Part shown: positions 47,602-58,567 of the stretch, piece by piece
Layout of the letters: each line of letters starts with the position of its first letter
How positions within the stretch are numbered: position 1 is the first letter of the stretch
NCBI GenBank assembly: GCA_001972305.1
Contig: BDDD01000990.1
Span: 130,484-194,483, forward strand
Source: Cephalotus follicularis
Lineage: Eukaryota; Streptophyta; Magnoliopsida; Oxalidales; Cephalotaceae
DNA length: 64,000 nucleotides
Reading direction: 5' to 3'
The notes under the pieces: generated by a model
Told to the model about the DNA's origin: nothing
Database searches by the model: none
The model's input: only the letters and a program-made list of their open reading frames with translations
Position numbers and translations under genes: made by a program

Positions 47602-47988
47602 TGTCACACCCCGTTTACAATAAACGCAGCATTAAAGCGGTAAAGGCAATTAACATATAATACAGCCCATGCGAAACCGTGAAATTTAAAACTTTTCCAA
47701 GCATAACAGTTGCGGAAGCATAAAAGAACATAAGCTGTCAACACGTAACGTGCGTCCCATACCGCACGCTACCCAGATACAGGTCATAAAGGTTAATCGC
47801 CCATAAAACGGAGCGTGAACAATACAGTACAAAATAACAATATCCAATGTTACAAAACCAAATAACATGATAAATGTTCAACAACCCAAAATAAGAGAAA
47901 ATAACAAGTCTTCTCTTTAAATCTCCGTGCTTACTCCACGTCAAGACCACTCCATCAATCTGTTACAGTAGGGGGTTAGCCTTTGTCC

Positions 47989-49269
47989 TCACTCGGCTAA
48001 GTCATAACAGTAAATCGTGATTAACATAATCTCTCGAATCCGCTGCAATTCAGGATCATGCGGTTGTGCCTCTTTGATGCGATGTAGTAACACTGGTTCT
48101 ACCCGCATGTCGGCTAGAAAGATCCCCGGTGACTGATTAAATGGAGACCATTCTCGGAAGTCTTCCAACATCTTCCATTGTGATACCATGGTACTAGCAA
48201 GCATAGCCTTGCGGCTCAAGGCGTCAGCGACAACATTCGCTTTCCCCGGATGATACTGCACGCTGCAGTCATAATCATTGAAGAGCTCTACCCACCTGCG
48301 CTGTCTCATATTCAGTGTATCCTGGCAAAACAGATATCTCAAGCTCTTATGGTCGGTAAAGATCTCAAACTACGCCCCATAAAGGTAGTGCCTCCACTTC
48401 TGAAGGGCGAAGACGATAGCTGCAAGCTCAAGGTCATGAGTTGGGTAATTTTCTTCGTACGGTTTAAGCTTCCGTGAGGCATATGCAATCACTCTGCCTC
48501 GTTGCATCAACACACAGCCCAAGCCTTTTCCCGATGCATCACTGTAGACTGCAAAGCCTTCATTACCTTTAGGTAATGCCAAGATAGGAGCGGAAACCAA
48601 CCGGTCCTTCAGTTCACGGAAACTAGTCTCGCAGTTTTCATCCCAGACAAACAGAGTCTTCTTCTGAGTCAGTCTGGTCAAGGGTTCGGCTATCCTTGAA
48701 AAGTTCTGGATAAACCTCCGGTAATATCCCGCCAAACCAAGGAAACTGCGCACTTCCGTCACATTCTTTGGTTGCGGCCAATCTCTCACCACCTCGGTCT
48801 TTGACGGATCTACCGTCAAGCCTTCTCCAGATACTATGTGACCAAGGAAGATCACATGGTCAAGCCAAAATTCACACTTGCCGAACTTGGCGTACAGTCG
48901 GTGTTCTCTGAGAATCTGCAACGCCATCCTCAGGTGTCGAGCGTGCTCCTCCTCACTCTTCGAGTATACCAGTATATCATCAATAAATACCACAACAAAC
49001 TGATCCAAGTATGGTCGGAACACGTCATTCATCAATGACATAAAAGCTGCCGGTGCATTGGTAACACCAAACGGCATCACCAAGAATTCGTAGTGACCAT
49101 ACCGAGTTTGGAAGGCAGTTTTCTCAATGTCCCCTTCCTTTACACGCAACTGGTGGTAACCCGTTCTCAAATCGAGCTTAGAAAACACCCTCGATCCTTG
49201 CAACTGATCAAATAAATCCTCAACGTGGGGTAAAGGATATTTATTCTTGATAGTTGCTTTGTTCAACAT
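47989..49269 (-). pseudogene. Gypsy reverse transcriptase and RNase H
   Basis: RT begins abruptly within its conserved N-terminal block ([17 protein letters not shown]); the residues before it are deleted. [38 protein letters not shown] and the catalytic [11 protein letters not shown] follow, then the connection region and RNase H ([36 protein letters not shown]). A single TAG at 48370-48372 replaces the codon between YLYGA and [14 protein letters not shown]. The same frame then runs on through [32 protein letters not shown] to 47989. Integrase, expected next, is absent. Confidence 0.88.
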
Positions 49270-49276
49270 CCGGTAA

Positions 49277-50773
49277 TCAATATCCCAATATCACATCAAA
49301 GTCACGGATAGGCAGTACAATCAGGTCTGCATATAAAGAAATGCCTGCCATAGACATCTCGCAACTCCTATATACTGAGTCAGTATACATAGAAGTCCCA
49401 GTCGGTGTACACACATCAAGGGTATAAGACAAACAGTCAGGGGTGACATCCAAACAAGATGCAAAACGTGCAGATATAAAAGAATGTGATGCACCTGAAT
49501 CCATCAGTACTCTAGCAGAATAACCATATATATACAGAGTACCTCCAACAACAGAAGTCGACTCTGGAACCTCAGTCTGAGCAAGTACAAAAACTCTACC
49601 TTTTGCGATGTCCTTGCCGGTATCTCTCCTCTGTGATGGCCCCGCAGCCGCACCACTGCTGCTTCCCGGCCCAGTAGGCGCTGTAACTGGACTCTTAGGA
49701 CAGTCTTTCACCGAATGGCCCGGTGCTCCGCACCTCAAACACCAGCCATTGAACCTCCAGCAATCCTTCTGTTGGTGGCCCACACGACCACAGTAAAAGC
49801 ATGTCACAGATCTGGCATTACTCCCTTGACTGGGAGTACCCTGAGAAGCAGTCTGCTGAAACTTGCTCTTCAATGACTTCGTCGGAGAACCACTATCTCG
49901 CCACCTCGACGGTGCCGGTCGAGACTGTACAGGGTTCTGCTTACCCTCCTTCACGCGAGCTCTCTCAGCTCGGTCCTCACTAGATATCGTCTCCAGCAGT
50001 CTAGCTTTCTGAGCAACCTCAACATAAGTCCTCAGCTCCATGGCTCTAATCCTCGACCGAAGATCCGGTCGTAATCCTCTTAAGAACCTCCGTATCTTCT
50101 TTGCTTCATCAGCTACCAGATACGGTGAATGTCTAGCCAACTCCATGAACTTTGCCTGATATTCTGCAATAGTCATCTCTCCTTGTCGCAGCTCCAAGAG
50201 CTCGGTCTCTCGTCGCTCATGCTTAATGTCAGGAACATATGTCTCCAGGAACTCTATCTGGAATCGGTCCCAAGTGTTATCCAGTCCCTGCGATTCCCAC
50301 TTTGCTCTAACCATCTCACACCAATGGGTGGCCTCACCCCATAGGCGGTACACAGCAAACCTCAGCTTTTGATCATCAGTACAGTTCATCACCTGAAAGA
50401 TCTTCTCCAGGTCCTGCAGCCATCTCTCAGCAATCGTGGCATCCAGTTCTCCTTTGAAGCTGGGCGGACTCAGCCTCATGAATTTCTCAATATCTCCTCC
50501 GAATCCATCCCCTCCCGGGCAGTGGTCGGGAGCTCTGTGCTGGGGTCGGGCCTGCGTATAGTATTGGCGCATCTCCTCCGCGTTGGCTCTGTTAAAGTCC
50601 ATTTGCTGTTGGAAATAGTCTGCGATCCGAGCCATCGGATCTCTGTTATCCTGGGGGATATCCATCCCTTGCGGAACATTAACTTCTTTTGGTGCATTAG
50701 CTTCAGCGGCTCTAGCCCTAGCACGTGTCCTTCTTCGGTCCATATTCCTATAAGAAGATTGACGGTCAGTCAC
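49277..50773 (-). CDS. Gypsy gag-protease polyprotein (498 codons, open)
   Basis: An uninterrupted frame. The N-terminus is basic with [16 protein letters not shown]. The retrotransposon gag core has [22 protein letters not shown] and [25 protein letters not shown] at about residues 110-210. Two zinc knuckles, [14 protein letters not shown] and [14 protein letters not shown], lie near residues 325-360. The aspartic protease site [12 protein letters not shown] is near residue 415. The frame ends at DVILGY, where family members continue into the protease-RT linker; a deletion joins it out of frame to RT. Gag forms the particle and the protease matures the polyprotein. The long open frame suggests a recent insertion. 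Confidence 0.88.
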   Translation of the reverse strand: MTDRQSSYRNMDRRRTRARARAAEANAPKEVNVPQGMDIPQDNRDPMARIADYFQQQMDFNRANAEEMRQYYTQARPQHRAPDHCPGGDGFGGDIEKFMRLSPPSFKGELDATIAERWLQDLEKIFQVMNCTDDQKLRFAVYRLWGEATHWCEMVRAKWESQGLDNTWDRFQIEFLETYVPDIKHERRETELLELRQGEMTIAEYQAKFMELARHSPYLVADEAKKIRRFLRGLRPDLRSRIRAMELRTYVEVAQKARLLETISSEDRAERARVKEGKQNPVQSRPAPSRWRDSGSPTKSLKSKFQQTASQGTPSQGSNARSVTCFYCGRVGHQQKDCWRFNGWCLRCGAPGHSVKDCPKSPVTAPTGPGSSSGAAAGPSQRRDTGKDIAKGRVFVLAQTEVPESTSVVGGTLYIYGYSARVLMDSGASHSFISARFASCLDVTPDCLSYTLDVCTPTGTSMYTDSVYRSCEMSMAGISLYADLIVLPIRDFDVILGY

Positions 50774-50854
50774 AACTTTAGGAAAAACAATCCATTAATT
50801 GCCAAGGAACTTATCCTAGCTAAGCATATATGGAATATGCTCTGATACCACTGC

Positions 50855-52858
50855 TGTCACACCCCGTTTACAATAAACGCAGCATTAAAGCGGTAAAGGC
50901 AATTAACATATAATAACAGTTATAGCGCCGCCAACTCCTGGCCCCACGCTACACTCCCACGACGATCCCCACATCGGGCAATCGGGTGAGGCAACAGTAC
51001 AGTGGGACACCTAGCCATGCTCCAGGCCCATAGGCCCGCCCTTACCACTAGTCATCATTGGCAACCTCAGCCACGCAACTAGCAGCTCAAACACAATCAC
51101 AATCAATTCATAGAGCAAACAGTGCATTTAAACAGTAACAGTACAGTAAAGAGTGATGATCGATTTGATCAATAACAGGCAGTTATTTTCCAAAATGTTT
51201 CCAAAATTGACAACATTTGAAATTAAGTATTTTCAGTAGAAAATATCAGTAATAGTTTCAGTAGTATAAATCGTTTGGTTGAAAATACGTTATTTGATCA
51301 ATACCTATTTTCATACCCAAAACATCTCATTCCGAGCTTATTTGTGCATTTCTAAAGCATCAACACATTAGAAATCATAAACAATACTCAAACAGTACAC
51401 AATCAGGCAGTAAACAGTACATATGAAATGCATACATATGCTCAAATGCACCCTAATAGAAATTGGGATCGTTCCGTGTCATCCGATGAAGGAATCTCCA
51501 AACAGTAACAAAGACGTCGACGTCTTCCCCAAAGACGTCGATGTCTTCGAGTCATGCGTCGAAGTCCAGGCCTCGTGTTCTTCTACAGAAGGAACCTTAA
51601 ACGACAGCGTATCATGAAATGGCGTCGATGTCTAACAAAAAGACGTCGATGCCTTTTCCAACAGAAACCAGGTAAACGGCCTAGGGTGTCGATGTCTTCC
51701 CAAAGACGTCGATCCCTCTCAGTCAGTAACGGGGTAAAACGTAAAAGACGTCGATGTCATTCTAAAGAAGTCGATGTCTTTTCGACAGGAGTCGTCTTCA
51801 ACCTCACGATTCCTTGAACAGTGGCCATAACAATCCACAATCATGCATAACAACGGGTTTTTACAGCAAGAAACCAACATGCAGATACTCCAAACATATC
51901 TATCATGTCATAGCATCAATCCAGTAGCAAAACCAGTACAGGAAACATGCATTTTTACTCACTCAAAATCATAAACTATGCATGGATATTAAACTCGAAA
52001 TTACAGTATGGCGTTCCCCTACCTCTGGTTTCAAGTTAGAAACCGAAAGTCCACCTCTTTTAGTATCCCACGAAGTCACAGCAGCCCCTCTAGGTCCGTC
52101 CCGTAGCTGCACCAGTAGCCCCAAGGTCCAAGCTCCAAGCTTCAACAATGGAGGAATACACACTGTCCAAATCTCTCTCTCTCTCTCCTGGCGTTATAAA
52201 ACGAGAGAGATAGGTGGGGAGGGTCATCTGTATGCAGAAGGCTTCCTCCCGACATTCTTCTCTTGGCATGTAGTGGCCATATTCGTATTCTCTCCCACCT
52301 TTCTCTTTTCTGCATTTGTTTTGCATTCTTTAACCATTCTTTACATTGCAGGTAGCATGTGAGGGTGGTTATCCTTGCATGTGCCATGTGAGAGGCCTGT
52401 CTTGGCCTTCCTGGCGACCCACTATTATGGCCAACATGTCAGTAAGCACTTGCAAAGGTGTTAGGTGAAGCCCTTAAACAATTCCCTTGCATCTTACTTC
52501 TGCAGACGAGGAACGTGATGGCCATTCACACAAAGGCGTCGACGTCTTGCCTTGGACGTCGATGTCTTTGTCCGTTCGTAAGAAGGTATCGACGCCTCCT
52601 TCCCGAGTCGACGTGCATGACCATGCATTCACGTGTGCCCTAGCTCACAAAGGAGTCGACGTCTTTCCAAAAGACGTCGATGTCTTTTGGCCAAAACAGC
52701 GTCGTTTCAAGCCTTAACATACACACTCCAATTCTAAGTCCATAACTAGGGTTTGTAAGCATCCTTTGAGTCCAAAAGCTCAACATTCTCATTAAATCAA
52801 GATTAATGATTACATCATAAATCAAAATATTACATCCAGGAAAATACCGGGCGTTACA
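50855..52858 (-). repeat. 5' LTR of the gypsy element (2.0 kb)
   Basis: It is bounded by the TGTAAC...GTGACA pair (minus orientation), the primer site on one side and the CAGAT duplication on the other. It contains two clusters of a GACGTCGA(T/C)GTC palindromic motif (51510-51785 and 52535-52695) and a GA/CT-rich tract near 52160-52190. It should contain the element promoter; no clear TATA box is assigned. Confidence 0.8.
51510..52700. repeat. Interspersed palindromic motif AAAGACRTCGAYGTCTTT, first set
   Basis: About twelve copies or half-copies occur in two clusters. Examples near 51512, 51531, 51640, 51700, 51748, 52535, 52553, 52650 and 52667 read AAAGACGTCGATGTCTT or close variants. The consensus AAAGACGTCGACGTCTTT is a perfect 18-bp palindrome with three CpG sites. 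Most variants are the C-to-T or G-to-A products expected from CpG methylation decay. Spacing between copies is irregular, so this is not a tandem satellite. Confidence 0.85.
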
Positions 52859-52863
52859 CAGAT

Positions 52864-53203
52864 AGACTAGCATGTACATATCCAACTTATTGAAGAGAAT
52901 GATTGGTCTCATAGTCATTTGTATAGATGACACTATGGGTAGTGTATGAGTGCTCATTAGAGAATGAGTTCACTAAGGTGACTCGCAAGAACATTTGTAT
53001 GGAGTTTTAGATACTTGTCAATCAGAAGTTCTTTTATTGCAGTTGTGCAAGTGATTCTTAAACCTGAGTCACCATTGATATATTGTGCACAGGATATCAT
53101 ACTTTGATAGTACTTACATGCATCTCCAACGGAAAGTGTACAAGTGCTCATTGGGTGTGAAAGAATGTGTATAGAGATATATGAGTGAGCAAGAAGGAAT
53201 CCA
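52864..53203. other. Unclassified repeat-like DNA between two insertions
   Basis: This stretch joins smoothly to 47540-47596 if the gypsy element and one CAGAT are removed, and to 55617 onward if the solo LTR and one ACCAC are removed. It is therefore part of one older host sequence, cut twice. No coding motif is visible. The text resembles the LTR or leader of an older retroelement, but I cannot name it. Confidence 0.5.
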
Positions 53204-53208
53204 CCACT

Positions 53209-55611
53209 GTAACACCCCGCGCCCGCAGGGCAGACACGTGACATTACTCTCAATCCAATACACAATACAATGGTTGGGACTAGCAATATAAAAATACGAA
53301 AAAACTTAAAACTTTGCAATACATGTCATTGTGCGGAAGATACAATACAATAAACCATCCATACAGTACAAATCCTGTATAATAACAATCTTTTACAGTG
53401 CGATAGTAGTCATTTCAATACAACACATTTCAATCCTTTCACTACAAATTCTCACAACCAGCTCCGCGATCCCCAGTAGTCATGCGACCAAAACGAGTCT
53501 TCAATCCTTCTGTCCGCTACTACCTGCTGCCCTACCTATGCCGCACACAAAAATGTACAACACAGCCTCACCCCGAAGGATGGGATTAGCCACACTGGCT
53601 AAGCAGAAACCTCATGCAGCATGTATGCATGTACAATGTGCAATATCGGTGACAATCTATGCAATATCAATGTGCGGTGTACAATATCAATGCATGACAT
53701 GGTGAATGCATATGTACAGTTGGCGATCAGACTATCCGTATGACACTGACCCATAACAGAGCATATGGATAGGATCTATAACAATCAATCCATGACAGAC
53801 ACTCAATGGTGGTGTATCAAACACCCAATCAAGCAATCATATCCTATAGAGCATGCGACCTCGTGTCAGTACAATGTTAATCAATAACAATGATCAATCC
53901 CACGGAAGGTGGTCCTTCGAAAAAGGTGGGAGATCTATCTACTGTTGTCAGACTGATCAGGTCTGGAACTCGTAGATCTTCCAGCCTATGGCTGGGTCAA
54001 TACAATATCGATGAGCTACAACCATGGGGGAGCTACTATACCGTTAGGGAGTTACGACCCTCCGGGAGCATCAATCGTCAATCAATACAATACTGCTCGT
54101 CAGCAGGTCAAAACAATCAAATAAATGATACGATCGACAGAATAGGTGGACAAAGTCAACAACCTAACATGCCGACACGAATCATAAGGTCGCTCTATAG
54201 GATCCATACACTACAATCAATCAATCTGTCAGTACAATGCCGATAAGTGGTGATGTCTAATGGAGAAATGGGAATGAGCGTCCAACATTTCGGACTTAGA
54301 CTCACAACACTTATGGCTCAATCAATCAATCAGTCAGTAGCCAATAGACGGTGACAATCGAATTAACGAGATAGAAAGGAATGTCTATCCGGTTGATGAA
54401 AGTCACTGGATCATCGCCTATGGCTCACTCCTTCACTCTAACAATTTATCAATTCAATCTTTGAAAATTGTGTTTCAAACGCTTGAATACCTCAAGTGAG
54501 GCTCCGGTCAAGCGGCAATGTGAAAAGGAGTTGAAAACTAGCTTTAAAACAGTTAAAAGTTACATTCAGCCCGAAAGGCTTCAATGTCCTTGGCCAAAGA
54601 CATCGATGTGTATCAGGGCATTCTTTTAAAATGGTAGAAGGACATCGACGTCTTTGAAAGACATCGATGTCTTTCTCTATTTGTATAGAGATCTGGCCGA
54701 AGGACGTTGATGTCTTTGAACAAAGACGTCGACACGATTCAATAAAAGTAGCCTGGGAATGCGCATCGATGTTCAGCATCGATGTCTTTCCTGGGGAGAA
54801 GACATCTCAAGGCAAAGACGTCGATGTCTTTTAAAGACGTCGATGTCTTTGCTGCGGAATCAAGGATACAACATTCTAAAGCGAAAGACATCAACGTTCA
54901 TGGGCTAGCAGTCGATGTCTTTGCTGGGCAGGATAGATTTTTGTGCAGAAAAAGTGGCCAATCTCAAGTCAAAATCCAATTTAAAGCCATTCTTTGAAAA
55001 CTAAGGGTTAAAATCAATCATTTAAGGTTAGTAAAACTCGTTACAACCTTCTAAATTCAGTTTCAATCCTCCTAGATTAGTTAGATCAAGGAAATCAATA
55101 AAAACCCTAGTTTTTCAATTCAATGCAATACAATCACTCAATTCAATCAATCATTTAATCAATTGTGCAATTAAGCAATAGGCAATCAAGTAGGGAAGTC
55201 CTACCTTCAATGAAGCTTCAAAAGTTAAGCTATCGATCGGTCAATCAGCTGAAATCACCCAAGAATCAGCTGCTCTGTCACTCAATCGGCAACCCACACT
55301 TGCAATCGGTATCCTTGTTGAAGGAGATGCAATCAGGAGCTGCTATGGAGGAGGAGGCTGCCGGCTGGGAGAGAAAGAGAAGAAGAGGGATAGAGAGAGG
55401 GAGAAGAATGAGAGAATGAGAGTGAGAAATTGACTTATATAGTCAATTCGACCAATTCTCCGATAATCAGCCCAAAATCCCAACTATACATGCATATAAC
55501 CGATACAATAATAATAGGTATAGGAATACCTCAATTCAATACAATTTGATACAGTACAATACGGTACAATGTATGCATGAACAGTACAAAAAGAGAATTC
55601 GGGTTGTCACA
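53209..55611. mobile_element. Solo LTR, 2.4 kb, with perfect target duplication
   Basis: It starts TGTAACACCCCGCGCCCGC and ends CGGGTTGTCACA, and is flanked on both sides by ACCAC (53204-53208 and 55612-55616). There is no coding region, primer site or polypurine tract. A single LTR with an intact 5-bp duplication is the signature of recombination between the two LTRs of a former full element. Its ends resemble those of the gypsy LTR at 50855-52858, so the parent was probably a related gypsy family. It contains a second set of the AAAGACRTCGAYGTCTTT motif. Confidence 0.9.
54569..54934. repeat. Interspersed palindromic motif AAAGACRTCGAYGTCTTT, second set
   Basis: About ten copies within 365 bases of the solo LTR. 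Examples lie near 54590, 54642, 54658, 54702, 54724, 54815 and 54834; two adjacent copies are complete (AAAGACGTCGATGTCTTT) at 54815-54852. The first set, in the neighbouring gypsy LTR, uses the same consensus, although the remaining LTR sequence differs. Confidence 0.85.
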
Positions 55612-55616
55612 ACCAC

Positions 55617-56917
55617 TCACTAAAAGAATGCATACTCTATGTGATCTGTTGTCGAGGTATATCGTGTATAGAAAGAATTCCAGTACACGTGATGAATAAT
55701 TAGAAAAGAGTTTTTAATTACTTCATCAGAGTTAACATTCTAAAGATCTGACACATATGATTAGACTATTAGGGTTTGACAATTTATCCATGCCCTAGGT
55801 CTAATCGAAGGAAGCATGGTGGAAGGATTTGATTACACGTGTAATTGTAACTTAAAGTTTAATCAAACCAAATTATCTGGGTTACGATAGGCATTAGTGA
55901 ATGTTATATTCAGTTAGTGGGAAACGCTGAGATCGAATCAATTACTGAATTGATAGGTCTCACGAATAGGGAAAATTAAAAGGGTTTAATTTATCGTATA
56001 TGGAAGGGTACCAACTTGATTAGAATTGTCTAATCACATAAATTGTAACTGCTACAATTTCATCCTACTGTAAGATAAATACTGAACCTCAAGAGTCTCG
56101 CACCTGAAAAGATTTTAAAGGCTCACAAGCTTAATTAGCTCATGTGTTTAATTGGTTTGGGTCCAATTGCTGGACTCAATTATTAATTGATTTTGGGCCT
56201 TATGGAACTAATGACATTTACACTTTGGACTTGGTTTCTTATGAGCCTGAATGGTAAGTCAATTACTGCCCAAAACCTTTACTAACTTGTTAGTATACAT
56301 TAGGGTTGAGGGTTAAGTCTCAAGTAAGGAAATCATTTAATGATTCTACCCTAAATCACGTAACACATAACAAAGAGAGTGAGAGCCTCCATCTTCCTCT
56401 CCTTTGGCCGAACCTAGCAAGCTCCCAAGGTGGTTGGTGACTTGAATCTTAGTGTGGAAGCTTCAAGAGATAAAGAGGCTTATTAGGTTCAAGATTGTTT
56501 CCTTCTTAACAAGTAAGCTTCTTTCATTTGTTGTAGTTTCCCCTCCATGGTTAAAGTAACTTAGCTTAGTGTTTAGAACATTTTGAAGAACACTAGTTTG
56601 ATCTTAGGGCTTTGGTTTAGGCAAATGAACTTGAAGAGCATGATTGTGTTTAACTTCCTCTTACTGTGTTTATTTGTCAATGACTTTTAATTAACTTCAA
56701 GCTAGTCTATCCTAAACCAACAGTTATTTTATTGATTCCCATGAACTTACCTTGTTTCCTAGAGTTTGTGGATGATAATAAATGCAAAAAATGCTCAACT
56801 AAAACAATATACGCTGTGATGGCTATCAGTTTTGTATTTCTTCACTAGTTGTTGTAGGAAAGCCGTATGTAGTAATTTGAAAAAATAATGCATTGATGTT
56901 TTTGTGAAGTTCATATT
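55617..56917. other. Continuation of the unclassified host repeat and spacer
   Basis: No coding region is recognised. Bases 56290-56560 (GAGAGTGAGAGCCTCCATCT, CAAGCTCCCAAGGTGG) have the look of a 5' leader of a plant LTR element. From about 56570 the DNA becomes AT-rich and leads into the Mutator-like transposase remnant, with a splice-acceptor-like TTTTGTGCAG at 56926. Confidence 0.4.
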
Positions 56918-58567
56918 TTGTGCAGGAACAGTGCTTCTCCTGTCCTTATGGAATTGCTCTGCTATTGTCAGTTGGATAGTGAGATTTTTCAGAACTCAGA
57001 TGGTTCCCTCAACCACAGTGGTGGGAGAATAGTTACCTTTTTGGTCAATGAGGCGATGACTCATTCAGAACTCTTGACTCTGCTTTCTAAATTCTATGAT
57101 GCTGACATGTCCATGAAGATTTTCAAGTACACACTAAAGTTCGATCGATAAAAAATTGCAGAGATGGTCAACGATATAGCAATGCAAAACTTTATTCACT
57201 TCAATGACGACTTTGGTTTCCTATCTGTCTTCTCGGAGAAAAACTCCACCCAACGAAAAGTTCATGGTACAACCACGGCCGCTGTTGATGAAGCAACTGA
57301 AATGTAAGTAATTTATAATACTTGAATACCCATGTGTATTGTACGAATATCAAGCAGTACTTTTAGGAACACCTTGTCCTTACAGGCCATGCACTGCATT
57401 TCATGTTGCATACATTCCTAAATTATGGTATGTATGTACCTATATAGGCATGCTGGTACAGAAATTGTTGGCCTAGATTCATTGTCTTCCATGGGGGACA
57501 AGGTGCCAACTCCATAAAGGGATAACTACTTGCTTGGATCTATTGGTTCCATAAGCAGTGCTAATCTCTTCTATTTCCAAATAATCGACATTGGACAAGT
57601 GTTCAATAGTCAAGAAGAATTTTGATACACACTTTGGAAGTATAGCCTTGCCAAGCAATTCAACTACAAATTTTACAGGAACAGTACAAGGCACATGAAT
57701 GTGCGATGAACGGTTCCTGATTTCCCATTTAGGGTCACTGCCAACAACGTTGAAGTCACTCCCTTGTATGTGGTTGGCACTTTCACAGATGAACACAGAC
57801 ACACCACTGGACAGAATGCCAACTTTCGACCAAATTGCCCTGCCAAAAACGTGGGAGCGCTTGTTGAAACCATTTTGAGGAAGAAACCATCCATCACTCC
57901 CCATGAATTATCAAACTTTCTAGAGAAATATCAAGTGAATATGTTATAACTTCATACCCGGAGAGCCAGGGAGTTTGCCGACAAGCAGATTAATGATTGT
58001 TCGCAGAATTCCTATGGTAATCTTCCATGGCTGTGTGATCACATTAGAGAGCCTGATCCAAAATCCATTGCTTTTTGTGACGTTTTAGAGGGGGTTTGAC
58101 ATTCAAATGATTATTTATTGCGTATGGTTATTCAGTTATCGGGTCATTGCAGGTTGTAGGCCTATTATCGTCTTTGATGGTTGCCACCTCATCTGTAATA
58201 CAGAGGGACGCTGCTAGCAGCTGTATGTGTTGATATGGACGACAACTTATACATGCTCGCATATGTTGTAGTTGGAGCATAATGTGATGAAATCTTGTTA
58301 TGGTTCTTATAGATGGTGAAGGATAACATTACGAAGATAGTACCGATAGTCATTGTCTTAGATAGGAATGATAGCATTATTCGAGCCTCAAAGGATGTTT
58401 ATGATGGATCCTGCCATGCCCATTATTGTCAGTACATCAAGGAAAATTTCAGTTCCTACATGAACAAAACATGCAAAATGAATTCAAATGCGAGGAAAAC
58501 AACCTTGATGTTGTTGGACAGAGTCACATATGCGCTTCTTTATGTGGAGTGCACCAAAAATCTGTAG
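56918..58567 (+). pseudogene. Mutator-like (MULE) transposase remnant
   Basis: The N-terminal part at about 56930-57310 has DGSLNHSGGRIVTFLVNEAM, ELLTLLSKFYDADMSMKIFKYTL and, after a TAA at 57149-57151, EMVNDIAMQNFIHFNDDFGF in the same frame. The DNA-binding part at 57690-57950 has VVGTFTDEHRHTTGQNANFRP and KNVGALVETILRKKPSITPHELSNFLEKYQVNM. The DDE-type core follows in pieces: GCRPIIVFDGCHL (58150-58190), LLAAVCVDMDDNLY, then NITKIVPIVIVLDRNDSIIRA and CHAHYCQYIKENFSSYMNK to 58567. MULE transposases cut and paste DNA elements. Many stops and shifts and no recognisable terminal inverted repeats make this a dead copy or a domesticated-family relic. Confidence 0.82.

Larger units (their letters stand above)
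47602..52858 (-). mobile_element. Ty3/gypsy element lacking integrase
   Basis: It is flanked by an exact target duplication, CAGAT (47597-47601 and 52859-52863). The 5' LTR on the minus strand is 52858-50855 (TGTAACGCCCGG to CGGGGTGTGACA), followed by primer site TGGTATCAGAGCA (50850-50838). Gag-protease and RT-RNase H follow. The left end (47602 onward) repeats about 60 bases of the LTR end (TGTCACACCCCGTTTACAAT onward). The rest of the left LTR (to about 47975) does not match the 2.0-kb right LTR, so it is rearranged or largely deleted. No integrase is present between RNase H and the left LTR. Confidence 0.88.

Noticed and set aside
51423..51817. Small proteins with KDVDVF repeats
   Set aside because: The repeats are the translation of the palindromic AAAGACGTCGATGTCTTT DNA motif, read by chance in both LTRs.
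57479..57904. Minus-strand 141-codon frame
   Set aside because: It is antisense to the Mutator-like DNA-binding domain, which has clear family motifs on +.
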